Shown: piece by piece, positions 41,689-51,903 of the stretch
Position numbering within the stretch: position 1 is the first letter of the stretch
Layout: each line of letters opens with the position of its first letter
DNA from: Torulaspora globosa
Taxonomy: Eukaryota > Ascomycota > Saccharomycetes > Saccharomycetales > Saccharomycetaceae
DNA length: 64,000 nucleotides
Assembly (NCBI RefSeq): GCF_014133895.1
Contig: NC_050733.1
Location: 496,001-560,000 of the forward strand
Reading direction: 5' to 3'
Position numbers and translations under genes: made by a program
The notes under the pieces: model-generated
Told to the model about the DNA's origin: nothing
Seen by the model: only the letters and a program-made list of their open reading frames with translations
Databases searched by the model: none

Positions 41689-42999
41689 TTAGTCCTTCTT
41701 CGCTAGCATGTCGACAGCTATGTTTACAGCTGATATTAACACTTCAACTCCAACCAGTAGAATGACGATGAACTCAAGATACTCCTCGTGCGAGTGCCCC
41801 AATTGCTCCTTAAGCATCTGTAACATATCAGAGATGACTTCTAGTCGTTGATTCAACAGCGCAACTCGTTGATTTATCTCTAGGTAACCCCTGGTTGCGT
41901 GGTATATGGGTTCCAGCTGAGGCTCAGACCACATGATCTCCGGTGAGTCCAGGACAGATCCATGCAAATTAATGTTGATTCTAAGGATGAACAGTTCCCC
42001 AATACTTTTCATGATATCCTCTTTGCTCATAGAAACTTTACCGCTTGAAGCAATTTCCTGCGGTATGTCTTGTGTATCTTCAATTGTATTATCAACTAAT
42101 TCTTCGAAAAGAGAGATCTTGACACTTTGTGCAATGGCGTGCGATATTGACAGTTTTATCATATAGTTCGACCCGTCTCGTAGCGTGATGAAATCATTGT
42201 ATATCCTTGGTTGATAACTTTGAGTAACATAGTAATTGAACTCTTCAACTTGGACGTCCTCCTCGGCAAGCTTCTCTTTCTCGAACCTTTCTATATCGTT
42301 CAAAAATGCTTTCTCTTCACGCTCTGTAAAACCCCACAAAACAACAACTCCATATTCAAAAATGTATATCTCAGGCTGCTTATCACTGACATTAATTTCG
42401 CCACCTTCATCGTCTAACCTTATGAGGTCCTCATGCTCAAATCTTTTGTCTCCCCTCCAATCGGTGTACATGAATGGCGTGTACAGGCATTCGTCAAATA
42501 ATTTCGGATGCGTATGATGAATTTTCCTACAATCCTTCAGCCATTTGATAAGCTCCCTCATATGGTAGCTACTTGCCGTACAGTACGCAGTAGCCCTCGG
42601 AAGCAGATGTCTATGACCTTTACCCAACTTTTCCGCATCCCGCCTAGCGGGCTTGTCAGTAATCCTGTTCACCTGTGAGTAAACATCTCTATCACGTAGC
42701 TCCTGCCTTTCGTCATCTCGTTGAAAAGGTTCCTCAGGCAGTAGCTTCAATTTCTGTGCAGTACGGGACGTCCTTTGAGCTCCAGTACGCATCTGCTTTC
42801 CGGGCGCTGGCGCAACCATATGTCCTAACTTTCCCCTGGATTGTTCTGCATTCTCTGTATGTCGCTCCATACTTTTGCTGGGAGCCTGCTCAGATTCTTG
42901 CCGTGGTGAATACTTCTGAGGACCCTTAGTGCTCTGTTTTACTGACGAATGCTGGTCCAACAGTGGCCGCTGCTCCTCCTTGCCTGACGCTGCATTCAT
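41689..42999 (-). CDS. RMD1: Rmd1, DUF155/RMND1-family protein
   Basis: A 436-residue protein (about 430 in S. cerevisiae Rmd1, YDL001W, a cytoplasmic protein needed for sporulation). The first 130 residues are polar and low-complexity. The DUF155 domain follows, from about RATAYCTASSYHMRELIKWL to the C-terminal third, with the family hallmark EIYIFEYGVVVLWGFTEREEKAFL. A hydrophobic segment close to the C-terminus (EFIVILLVGVEVLISAV) is likely a membrane anchor. It is the chromosome IV gene beside CEN4, here placed after the histone genes of the chromosome II side. It is convergent with HTA2. Confidence 0.93.
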   Translation of the reverse strand: MNAASGKEEQRPLLDQHSSVKQSTKGPQKYSPRQESEQAPSKSMERHTENAEQSRGKLGHMVAPAPGKQMRTGAQRTSRTAQKLKLLPEEPFQRDDERQELRDRDVYSQVNRITDKPARRDAEKLGKGHRHLLPRATAYCTASSYHMRELIKWLKDCRKIHHTHPKLFDECLYTPFMYTDWRGDKRFEHEDLIRLDDEGGEINVSDKQPEIYIFEYGVVVLWGFTEREEKAFLNDIERFEKEKLAEEDVQVEEFNYYVTQSYQPRIYNDFITLRDGSNYMIKLSISHAIAQSVKISLFEELVDNTIEDTQDIPQEIASSGKVSMSKEDIMKSIGELFILRININLHGSVLDSPEIMWSEPQLEPIYHATRGYLEINQRVALLNQRLEVISDMLQMLKEQLGHSHEEYLEFIVILLVGVEVLISAVNIAVDMLAKKD

Positions 43000-43356
43000 C
43001 CTTAAAGCGTTCCTTAATAAACGAACATAAAAGTAGTATACTCAGTGATCGGATATGCTTTTCCTAGGATATCCGCCGTCGTTTCTAAAGGTCGTTGAGG
43101 TTGCCCATGCCTTACCGATCACGGTAAGCGCTCCAGAGATGGCCCTCGCCCGGAAAGACAGAAAAACAGCTACCAGGAGGAAATTTGCAATATAGTTGGA
43201 GGAGACAGATAATCATCGGCTTCTTGTGAGGAAAGTGAGCGAGGGAGAGACAGCGTCTTTCGGAGCGATCTTACCTGAAAGCACTCAATTACGGTTTCTG
43301 AGGCCCAATAATCATTGTTCATCTACGTCAGTCGAATACGGTAGTACTGGTTACAG
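43000..43356. other. Divergent promoter region RMD1/NHP10
   Basis: 357 bases between two divergent starts. No strong known motif or RNA gene was recognised. Confidence 0.5.
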
Positions 43357-44073
43357 ATGCCAGATAACGATTTAAAACAGAAGGTAGATGATCTGAAGAG
43401 CAGTAATGATATTTTGGCGCTTGCAATACAGCGGACAAGATTATCAGTGAAAAGGTTGAAGTTAGAATACAGCGTACTTTTGGAAAGACTGGAGTCAAGA
43501 GTAGAACTTGACCCTGAATTGCGGTCTGAAAATCCCTTACCAACGTTAGAGTCCTTCAAGAATGAGCTTATGACCAAACCACCAAAGAAATCTAAGACTA
43601 AGAGACGAAAAACGAAGGACAGAGATCCGAACTTGCCCAAGAGACCCACTAATGCTTACTTGCTTTTCTGTGAGATGAACAAGGAGAAAATGCGGAAAAA
43701 TGGCTCTCAAGATGTATCTAAGGACCTCACTGAGGCCTGGAAAACGTTAAACGAACACGACAGGAAGCCTTACTACAAACTTTATAATGAAGATAGAGCG
43801 AGATACCAGAAAGAGATGGAACTATACTCAATCAAAATGGGCCATGGGCGAAACAACGAAGAAGAAGAAGAACCAGAAGATACCGAGGTAGTTAGGGAAG
43901 CGAAGCGTGGAAGGACAGAGGATGAAGAGGAAGATGATGAAGACGATGAAGACGAAGAGGAGGAAATGGATCGCGAGCCTGATTCGGAAATGACTCAACC
44001 TGGCGACGACGACGAAGAGGACGAAGATGAAGAGGAGGAAGAGATGACCGACCTCCCTCCTAGCGAAACATAG
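43357..44073 (+). CDS. NHP10: Nhp10, HMG-box subunit of INO80
   Basis: A 238-residue protein (about 203 in S. cerevisiae). It is an INO80 chromatin-remodelling subunit that binds DNA ends and nucleosomes. An N-terminal coiled-coil helix (about 1-55), a basic linker (KPPKKSKTKRRKTKDRDPN) and one HMG box (about 90-160: PKRPTNAYLLFCEMNKEKMR to YQKEMELYS) precede a long acidic C-terminal tail. The tail (about 165-238) is mostly Glu/Asp with two blocks, EDEEEDDEDDEDEEEE and DDDEEDEDEEEEE, and explains the larger size. The stop is only 118 bases from that of UTP20 on the other strand. Confidence 0.92.
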   Translation: MPDNDLKQKVDDLKSSNDILALAIQRTRLSVKRLKLEYSVLLERLESRVELDPELRSENPLPTLESFKNELMTKPPKKSKTKRRKTKDRDPNLPKRPTNAYLLFCEMNKEKMRKNGSQDVSKDLTEAWKTLNEHDRKPYYKLYNEDRARYQKEMELYSIKMGHGRNNEEEEEPEDTEVVREAKRGRTEDEEEDDEDDEDEEEEMDREPDSEMTQPGDDDEEDEDEEEEEMTDLPPSET

Positions 44074-44190
44074 CTGAGGAAACGATTTGTTTTGAAAGAT
44101 TTTCGTCAAATTATGTAACATAATTCAGCATTTCTATATAAATAATGCACGCCGCGGACGCGGGTAAATGAATGCGAATGCAAGGCAAGC

Positions 44191-47100
44191 TTAAGTTCTC
44201 GTCCTTTTGTTTTTCCTCTGGTAGTAACCAGAGTCGTCTTTCTCGTGTCTCCTTTTTTCCCTGGATCTTGCATGTTTCTTCAACTTACGGCGAGCGGCTC
44301 TTTCGGGTTCTGTTACCGCTAGAATGGACCTTTTGGCTTTTCTCTCTTTTCTTCTGTTTATCACTTCCAGCTTAACGTTGGCATATGCTTTCGTAAAGTC
44401 TGAAACGGAAAGCTTAGCCTCCAGCATTTGCAGGCATTCTTGTGCTAGAGCGCCGAGCTCTTTCTGGTCGCCACTCAAGCTGGCACTCACGTCATACTCC
44501 AGATAGACAAAAAGAGGCATGATGAGGGCCTCAGCCACGTTCCTCAATTCGTCGCCAAGAAGTTGAATCAGAAAGCCTAAAAGCTGGATACATGCTTTTT
44601 TAGATGCAAAGGATTCAGCTTGGTTTTCTTCGCTCCTTATAATAGCCCCAATTCTGCTGATCATGTATGCTATCGCAGAAGTATGGCGCTTTCCCTGAAG
44701 TGCATCGTCTTCGCTCTCAACGTAGTCCGTTTTCTGCTCTTTCCAGCGAGTTGCAATTCTCAGTAGCGTTTTGATAGATACAGCGGCCAAGTCGTTCGAT
44801 ACAGAGGGAGCACTTAGCTGCCTAGCTATTCTCGATACTATTGTTTGAATCTCAGAGTCACTGAACGGATGTTCAAAGCTATCGACATTTTCTATCAGAA
44901 AACCAACAAGCCTGGCTGATGCATGACGTACCCACAAATGGGGGTATAAAAGGAGACTGATGACGCTGTTCCATGTATTTCTAAGGCTCTTTGAGTAGAC
45001 GATTTTTGGCTGCCTATGAACATAAGAGTCGAAGGCGGTTAGCGCTGTATACGTCATCACCCATTGATCTTCGAGCTCTGTATCAGCATTCTCAATGCAG
45101 TCTTTTGTGCGACTGAGTGCCAGATCTTCTAAAGCGGCTGAAACACTCTCACCGACGGCAGCCTGATACAACTTGTAAATTCTCAATCCCAGACTTATGT
45201 AAGAGGGCTCATGTACCTGTCTTAGCCATGCAATGATGTACGTGGTCACCACCTGGAGACTATCAGAATCAAGCTTTTTCAAGAGATTCGTAATTAGAAT
45301 GCCCGCCATTTCTCTGCACCGAGGACTGTCGTCATTAACAAAAACGTTAGCAAGGGCAACAAAAAAAGATGAAGATAATTTCGACAACAGGGCCGCATTA
45401 GCTTTGCTAACAAACAGATTAATCAACTCCATAACAGACTGTCTTCCCTCTTGTGAGGGATATTGTAAATTATCGACCATAAACTTGAATTGCTTTTCGA
45501 GGCGTCCTTTACTTTGATCGTATTCCATCAAGAACTGATAATAGACACTTCTTGATATATCCCTAATTTCTTTCGTGTGATTGGTGACCATGATTTCCCT
45601 TACCGAATTCATGACATCATACAGTTCTGGTAGTTTTATTTGCTTAGCCACTAGGGCTTTCAGAAAGTTGAAAGCCAATCCTTGCTTGTGAGGTTCGTTC
45701 AAATCAGGCAAAATTCTACTCAAAACATAGCTCAAGGCCGAATCCTTCATTTCCACATTCTTGTGACGAATGAAGGAAGACAAGTATTTCAAACCCATCT
45801 GGCACAGCTCGCTCGAGGTGGACGGACAGTCTTTGATGATGCTTAGAACGATTCTAGCAGCGCTCTTAAAGATTGTTTCGGACTCTTCAGGAAAATTTAG
45901 CTTCACGAGCAAGATTAGGACCTTAAGTGAGTTTACCACCACAGATTCCTTCTCCGAAACGATCCCGATCCTTAACAGAGGAATAAAACCATCAAGATAG
46001 AGTGGGTCTAACAGGTGCCTGTTTCTGAATAGCACGGCGTTTAGCAGTTCTAATGCAAATTTCTGCAACGTGATATTGAGATGCGATAGGTCATTTTGAA
46101 CCTTTTCTCGTTTGGCATTCAAATCTACCAAAAAAAAGTCCATGCGCTCATCCGAAGCGCTGTTATGCAAGGAACTTTTCGAAGTTGTTTTCTCTTGACC
46201 TTGCTGAAATATCTCATAGCACAGAGCCAAGACATCAGGAGAAGAAGACTCTGAATTGTGCTTCAAACCGAGGGCATATCTTCTCAAAAGCTCATCCAGT
46301 TTATTCTGATTTCTAAGGTTAATTCGCTCCATTAACAGGGCTTTGATTGGGCTCAAAATTGAAGAGAACATAGAGAGTGAGATATTTGCTGATAACATCT
46401 CCGCTGTGTCATAACTTTTGTTCACTTTGACTTCTTTCATCGTGGTATGGTAATTTTCTGAATCCTTTTCTTCACCAGTGCTGCCGAATAGATCGTCCAT
46501 AAGAATCCTTGCTATCATATCAGAACATGGATCTAAGTCTGAGTGGCTTAGGACTTCCTCCATAGATTTCAGAATAGAGTGAAGAGTGAAGCTTAGAACA
46601 TGAATATGCGAACCCCTCTTCAAAGCGGATGTCAACTCTTTAATTACAAATGTGAGATAACTGGCACCCAAAATACAACAGATGTTTCCGAGTGTTTTTC
46701 TGACTGCGTCTCGTACCTCCGCTGATTTGCTTCTCAAAACCTGACACACACTAGTCAGAATTCCTGGCAGAAGTTCAACAGTTCTCTCATATTCTAGACC
46801 CAAAATCAAGTTTACTAACGCCTCTGCCAAAGGTATTCTCTTTAATATTGTTTCGCTATCTCTGATCTCAATTACCTTACAAAGCTTTGGGTAAACTTCT
46901 GTGAAGATGAAAGTATCGAGATCCTCCAATCTGGCTGGGAGTTTTTGCAAGGCGATGCCTCCTTTTATTTTTCCTCTTGAGACACAAAGTGTCTCTCGCA
47001 AAGCGACTGAAATCTGACATATGAGGTTCACAACATCTTTCGATTGCTCTGGTTTTGATTTCAACAAGGAGATATACCGTCTGAACAATGCTTTGTACTG

Positions 47101-50100
47101 ATTCCAAGATAAATGATTCGAAAGGACCCCAATGGTCAACAAGGCTTCGTTCCCAATGTTCCTAAACTTCTCTTCCTCGGAGAAAACATACTGCTCAATA
47201 ATGGGCATTAGATAGTGGGCAATGCTGCTATCCGACAGGTCGCTTGCATGGTCTCTTAACCGCTTGACAGCTCTTAATCGACGGTGCAGCTGAACATGAA
47301 CCACGTTGACGAAGAAATTTGCTTCCTCATCACCATCAAATAATAATATCTTCATATCCTCAAGCCCTTTGAAGTATATGCTGTGCTGGGCAACGTACGC
47401 CAGAACGGAAATATACTCCCTCTGGACATCTTCTGAGGTTTTCTGTAAGCCAGAGCGCACACTCGATAAAACAACCTTCTCCAAAATTTCGATACCATCA
47501 CCAGCAGATTCTTGCGAGCTTTTTTCGTTGATATAATCCACAAATGTAAATAGTGTATGCGATGCATTGCTTCTTATTGCTAGTTCCTCTTTATCATGGA
47601 TGAAAAACAAGCATGAATAAATAACGGGAAGCCATTCAAGCTCTGTGTAATCATGATACGTCTTTTCGTTAAATTCCTGAAAGGAGGATAATATTCTTGG
47701 AAAGTCGTATTCCTGCAAGCGTTTTGAGGAGTAGGAATTGAGGTTCGAGACTAGTTGCGCAACTTTCTCAAGGTTGGAAAAACGCTTGGCAAAACTGAAA
47801 AGCACTCTGTTAATTCCTTCTCTTATTTCTTTCTCTGCAAAGACTTCGTAGAGCGACGAGACTGCTCTGTATAGCTCGAAAACATCGGACCACGAGCATT
47901 CAAAACTCTCAATCAAGGCCGCCACAATTTGCAAAACCTTTGCCATATCTTTTCTGCTCACACCTCTGAATTTTCCTTTGCTTACCAAAGTTAAAGAATC
48001 TAATAAATGTCGGGTAGTTTCATTATCCTGAACATAGCCGCAGTTGACAAGGTTGAGAACCAAGTCAATAACCAGAGACAGGTTAGAGGCTTCAGAAAGG
48101 TTGTTGTACAAGCGTGGTAATACCTTCAAAGAAGTCGCAGCGACTAGTGCAACAAGACCGGTGTATTCATGATCAACAATTGGTTTACAAACGATGTCAT
48201 TCGCGGCTTTTAGGATGGGACCAACCACAGATTCCTTAGCGTTTGGATTTGAAAGGACATTCATGAGGGCCATACAGCTCGAATATTCATCGTAATACAG
48301 GTAGCGATATAATGAGCTGTCGCTTGTCCAGTAAAGAATCATCTTCATCAGAGATGAAACCTGCTGCAAATTTTCGTCCTCAAACTTTTCCATTCGTGGT
48401 CTGATCACTATTTCTTGAATATCGTGCATCGATTTCGTAAGCGCTGAGCAGTCACCACTACTTTGGAAAAGGCTGTTCAGACACTTCAACGATTGTTGCC
48501 GTAAATTGCTAACCATTTTGTCAATGTGCACCTCTGTGGCAAGTTGCTGGCTGCCATAATAAGACATAGCAACGGTGTATAGAAGTGGTTGTAAAGTAAT
48601 GGATTTCACTTGCGAAAATTTGGAACCGAGGACCTCGAAAGAAAGATTCAAAATGTTCACATATCCTATCATTCTTCTTAGAGTAGGCAAAGTGAATTCG
48701 TCTGGATTCACCCTGTGACCATTTTCGAAGAAATATTGATATTCAAACTTGCTGCTCCCTAGCTCGAAGAATTTTTCGATGAACTTATCTTTCAGGCCTG
48801 GCAAAACCGACATGACAGCATGCTTTCTACCTTTTCTAACGCCGCTAGTATTCGGAGTTTGAGCACGACCAAATAAGATTCTCAAAGCGTATGGCATAAG
48901 CGCCGCTTCCTCTTGCTCGTTGATAATCTGTGAACTTGTTAAAAGACGAGTTATTTCATCCTTAAATAGGGAATCATCCAAAAGGTTGGACATACTGTCT
49001 TTGAACTTTATCAAGACAGGATCTCGATATGCCAATAAGCACTCCAAGGCAATTTTTTGCACCTCATTACTCCTGCTTCCTAAAAGCACCATTAAGCGGT
49101 CACGTACTTCCGAAGACTTGTAAATAGACTTAATGTTTTTAAATTTCCCTATTATTTTCAGAAGGGAGTTGCGGTCAGCCTCTGTCCAATTGGATCCATT
49201 CGAGAGCGTCTCATCCTCACCTTGCTTGACATCAAATATCTGTTCAAACTCTCCTTGATTGAATATGTAAGGCACGATATCACGAGAATGACGCTCGACA
49301 ACCTGAGGTATCATGGCCATGATTCTCAGCATCTGAGTTCTGATCTGCGGCGATAATTTCCCAGAGCCCCTTCTCTGTTTCAAAACCTGCAATAAAGTGC
49401 TATCAGAATCGTTATAATCTTTCCAAAGGCCGTCAAAAGCACCTAACATTTCCCTCAGCCTTGGAACTCTGCTTTCCCAGAAATTAGCATTAAATACTTC
49501 AGACGGCGATATGTCATAATACTCGATTACCTCGTCGACTTCAGAGAGTCTGAGGAAAGTCTTCAAAAGCTCCCATATCATTGCTTCGTTTTGATTGTAG
49601 ATTTTTGGTATAAGCTCATAAATACCTTCCCAAATAGGTGAAAAACGCACCGTGAGCAAACCGAATAAATGCTTTATGAAGAAGGTATCAAGCAGAATAT
49701 CTCGATCCATATTAATGAAGTGAGCGCCCATCCCCCTGATTCTGGTGGTGATATCCCTCGCGTTTTCAATCGTTAAAGGGACGTCTTCCAAGTTCCTGCA
49801 ATCATGCAAGAGTTGTGGCAGCTCTACTCCTCCGGCTTTCAGTAATGTTTCAACCAATTTAATGGTTTCATAGCGGATTTCTCGATCCGGAAAAAGAAGG
49901 TTATCAGACAGACTCAATAAAGCGTCCTTATGATCCTCAATAGCGGCTTTTAGATGCTTGTTAGTCATCATACTGCACAAAAATCTGTTGAAGCCCTTAA
50001 TAAAATAAACACTAGTTCTCAGATCAGCCAATCTCTCCAACACTGATATCGCGAAGCTAACTTGAGAATCACCGCAACCATCGCTTATTAGAAGGAGGTA

Positions 50101-51663
50101 ACCAATAACATCCTTGCTGAATTCGTTTATACCGTCCACGCTTTCCATTAAACGCTTTGCCAGGGAGAGTGGAACTGCTGCACCATTTTGCGAGTTTGAT
50201 GTTCCATATCTCAAAACTAATGCGTTCTGGTATACCTTGAATAAAATTTCATCAGAAAGGTTTGTGGAATTGCTCTGCATAAAAGCAAGCAGCGAAGATT
50301 CAAGCTCCTTTGGAATGCTAACTTGTAGCTTTGCAGCAGCGTGCGGCATCTCTTCCATACGTGAAGAAAATAAAGCTAGCTTACTAATGCAATCAGTGGA
50401 TTGTAGGTTGAGGTATTGTTGGAGATACCAGCCACCATTGAAGGTCAGCGCCCTCTCGCTGCAGATACTCAACAAAAAGGCAAAAAACGGTATAAAATTT
50501 TCTTTGCAGCATTGCAGGTAGCGCTCAAAAAGTGTTCTATGATGTTGGGTTAAAGTCTTCAAATCGCAGTTTCGAAATAAAACCGCTATCATAAAAGTAA
50601 GATTCATTGAATTGATTGTCTCTTCGTTTGGAAGGGAAAGTAATTGCTCACCCAAAAGCACTAAATCCGACCAATCGGTCACTTTTTTTCCACTCTCGGC
50701 GAAAGCCAAGGTTGTCAGAACCTTGGCAATACCATTCGGATTGGCGGACTTTAGTTTAGCTCGTAAACTTTCATTTATTATCCCATACAGAGGAGCTAAG
50801 TGTTCTGATGAAGCATGTCTCGCAATATTCAACCAAACATCGCAAAAGAGGTTAACCTCGATGTCCCCACCTCTTGACAAAACCTGATCAAGTAGCACTT
50901 CAATCAGCATCTTGGATCTTGAATGTAGCGCATTTGCAGTGGAAGTTAAGGCTTCGGAGAAAAGTAAAAGCATACCATCATAGAGGTTGGAGTCTTCTAA
51001 ATTATCCAGTTTCTCGAAGGAAAAGGATAAAAAAGTGCTTAAAGACACTTGTTTTGATCTCCGAATGAGAAATGATAAGGCCTCTGCTGAAAAACGGGAT
51101 ATGTATTGCTTTGAGTGCGATAGTAAAGGGAAGAGCAGATTAAATGTGGGCATGAGATCGTCACTCAGTAGCCGCGACAAATACTTGAAAATGTATGCCA
51201 AGCAGTTAAAACCCCATTCAAAAACCTTAGATGATTCGAATTTGACAGCGCTATCTAACAAGCGTATTAGCGACGTCAGTGCTCTCTCGTAAAATTTAAG
51301 GAAATCAGGTCCCAAATCGTGACAGAACTGCGCCAACAGATCAAGCAGCGGCTCAAGTGAGTACTCATCATGCTTTTCAATGCTCGAAATTACAGAATCA
51401 AAGATTGTTTCATCATGATAGATGATTTGTGGTAGAGTTTGAACCAGATTTTCCACTTTGTCCGCAAATCGGCCGAACTCTGCGCTTAAATTAATTTCCT
51501 TCCAATGTTCAAAGGATGCTAAAAAATGAGAGCTTTCAACATAGTCATGAACTCTTTTCTGCAAATTTCTGGCTGGCTCGATACGCAAGTTATCAACTTT
51601 ACTTTTGAATGACGAGTACGTATACCTTTTCGAGCTTTTAGTAGTGACTTTCTGCTTTGCCAT
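44191..51663 (-). CDS. UTP20: U3 snoRNP/SSU processome component Utp20
   Basis: At 2,490 residues it nearly equals the about 2,493 of S. cerevisiae Utp20 (YBL004W). It is a giant HEAT-repeat protein of the small-subunit processome needed for 18S rRNA maturation in the nucleolus. The whole length is helical HEAT/ARM-like repeat. The family-defining domain lies in the middle to C-terminal third (for example HRRLRAVKRLRDHASDLSDS and GGIALQKLPARLEDLDTFIF), and the end is a basic coil (KKHARSREKRRHEKDD, then KNKRTRT). The frame is open throughout, without introns or breaks. It lies between NHP10 and MCD1, interleaving chromosome II and chromosome IV genes. Confidence 0.96.
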   Translation of the reverse strand: MAKQKVTTKSSKRYTYSSFKSKVDNLRIEPARNLQKRVHDYVESSHFLASFEHWKEINLSAEFGRFADKVENLVQTLPQIIYHDETIFDSVISSIEKHDEYSLEPLLDLLAQFCHDLGPDFLKFYERALTSLIRLLDSAVKFESSKVFEWGFNCLAYIFKYLSRLLSDDLMPTFNLLFPLLSHSKQYISRFSAEALSFLIRRSKQVSLSTFLSFSFEKLDNLEDSNLYDGMLLLFSEALTSTANALHSRSKMLIEVLLDQVLSRGGDIEVNLFCDVWLNIARHASSEHLAPLYGIINESLRAKLKSANPNGIAKVLTTLAFAESGKKVTDWSDLVLLGEQLLSLPNEETINSMNLTFMIAVLFRNCDLKTLTQHHRTLFERYLQCCKENFIPFFAFLLSICSERALTFNGGWYLQQYLNLQSTDCISKLALFSSRMEEMPHAAAKLQVSIPKELESSLLAFMQSNSTNLSDEILFKVYQNALVLRYGTSNSQNGAAVPLSLAKRLMESVDGINEFSKDVIGYLLLISDGCGDSQVSFAISVLERLADLRTSVYFIKGFNRFLCSMMTNKHLKAAIEDHKDALLSLSDNLLFPDREIRYETIKLVETLLKAGGVELPQLLHDCRNLEDVPLTIENARDITTRIRGMGAHFINMDRDILLDTFFIKHLFGLLTVRFSPIWEGIYELIPKIYNQNEAMIWELLKTFLRLSEVDEVIEYYDISPSEVFNANFWESRVPRLREMLGAFDGLWKDYNDSDSTLLQVLKQRRGSGKLSPQIRTQMLRIMAMIPQVVERHSRDIVPYIFNQGEFEQIFDVKQGEDETLSNGSNWTEADRNSLLKIIGKFKNIKSIYKSSEVRDRLMVLLGSRSNEVQKIALECLLAYRDPVLIKFKDSMSNLLDDSLFKDEITRLLTSSQIINEQEEAALMPYALRILFGRAQTPNTSGVRKGRKHAVMSVLPGLKDKFIEKFFELGSSKFEYQYFFENGHRVNPDEFTLPTLRRMIGYVNILNLSFEVLGSKFSQVKSITLQPLLYTVAMSYYGSQQLATEVHIDKMVSNLRQQSLKCLNSLFQSSGDCSALTKSMHDIQEIVIRPRMEKFEDENLQQVSSLMKMILYWTSDSSLYRYLYYDEYSSCMALMNVLSNPNAKESVVGPILKAANDIVCKPIVDHEYTGLVALVAATSLKVLPRLYNNLSEASNLSLVIDLVLNLVNCGYVQDNETTRHLLDSLTLVSKGKFRGVSRKDMAKVLQIVAALIESFECSWSDVFELYRAVSSLYEVFAEKEIREGINRVLFSFAKRFSNLEKVAQLVSNLNSYSSKRLQEYDFPRILSSFQEFNEKTYHDYTELEWLPVIYSCLFFIHDKEELAIRSNASHTLFTFVDYINEKSSQESAGDGIEILEKVVLSSVRSGLQKTSEDVQREYISVLAYVAQHSIYFKGLEDMKILLFDGDEEANFFVNVVHVQLHRRLRAVKRLRDHASDLSDSSIAHYLMPIIEQYVFSEEEKFRNIGNEALLTIGVLSNHLSWNQYKALFRRYISLLKSKPEQSKDVVNLICQISVALRETLCVSRGKIKGGIALQKLPARLEDLDTFIFTEVYPKLCKVIEIRDSETILKRIPLAEALVNLILGLEYERTVELLPGILTSVCQVLRSKSAEVRDAVRKTLGNICCILGASYLTFVIKELTSALKRGSHIHVLSFTLHSILKSMEEVLSHSDLDPCSDMIARILMDDLFGSTGEEKDSENYHTTMKEVKVNKSYDTAEMLSANISLSMFSSILSPIKALLMERINLRNQNKLDELLRRYALGLKHNSESSSPDVLALCYEIFQQGQEKTTSKSSLHNSASDERMDFFLVDLNAKREKVQNDLSHLNITLQKFALELLNAVLFRNRHLLDPLYLDGFIPLLRIGIVSEKESVVVNSLKVLILLVKLNFPEESETIFKSAARIVLSIIKDCPSTSSELCQMGLKYLSSFIRHKNVEMKDSALSYVLSRILPDLNEPHKQGLAFNFLKALVAKQIKLPELYDVMNSVREIMVTNHTKEIRDISRSVYYQFLMEYDQSKGRLEKQFKFMVDNLQYPSQEGRQSVMELINLFVSKANAALLSKLSSSFFVALANVFVNDDSPRCREMAGILITNLLKKLDSDSLQVVTTYIIAWLRQVHEPSYISLGLRIYKLYQAAVGESVSAALEDLALSRTKDCIENADTELEDQWVMTYTALTAFDSYVHRQPKIVYSKSLRNTWNSVISLLLYPHLWVRHASARLVGFLIENVDSFEHPFSDSEIQTIVSRIARQLSAPSVSNDLAAVSIKTLLRIATRWKEQKTDYVESEDDALQGKRHTSAIAYMISRIGAIIRSEENQAESFASKKACIQLLGFLIQLLGDELRNVAEALIMPLFVYLEYDVSASLSGDQKELGALAQECLQMLEAKLSVSDFTKAYANVKLEVINRRKERKAKRSILAVTEPERAARRKLKKHARSREKRRHEKDDSGYYQRKNKRTRT

Positions 51664-51772
51664 GGTGCTAACAGTATCCTTACTGAGCTTGGCGTTTGGT
51701 TCAGTGACTTGTTACTTCGATACTGAGCATTGCTGAATTTCTCCGTATCTGCTGTTTTCCTCAAGTTAAGCA

Positions 51773-51811
51773 AGCTCATCGCATCATACAGTGCCGACCT
51801 GGAAAATTTTC
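51773..51811 (-). promoter_or_regulatory. PAC and RRPE elements upstream of UTP20
   Basis: On the minus strand the PAC element GCGATGAGCT (51773-51782) is a complete match, and GAAAATTTTC (51802-51811) is an RRPE core. Both lie 110-150 bases before the UTP20 ATG in the order and spacing usual for ribosome-biogenesis genes. Confidence 0.8.
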
Positions 51812-51903
51812 GAGCAGCTCAGTGTAATAATCTACGAAATAGTTCAAAGAGATCTCAATTGAATCTCCCATTATGATGATGAATAGTCTATAAACGTCCG
51901 CGT

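Noticed and set aside
43861..44060. Possible frameshift or repeat expansion in the acidic NHP10 tail
   Set aside because: The frame is continuous and acidic tails of variable length are usual for HMG-box proteins; it is low complexity and not damage.
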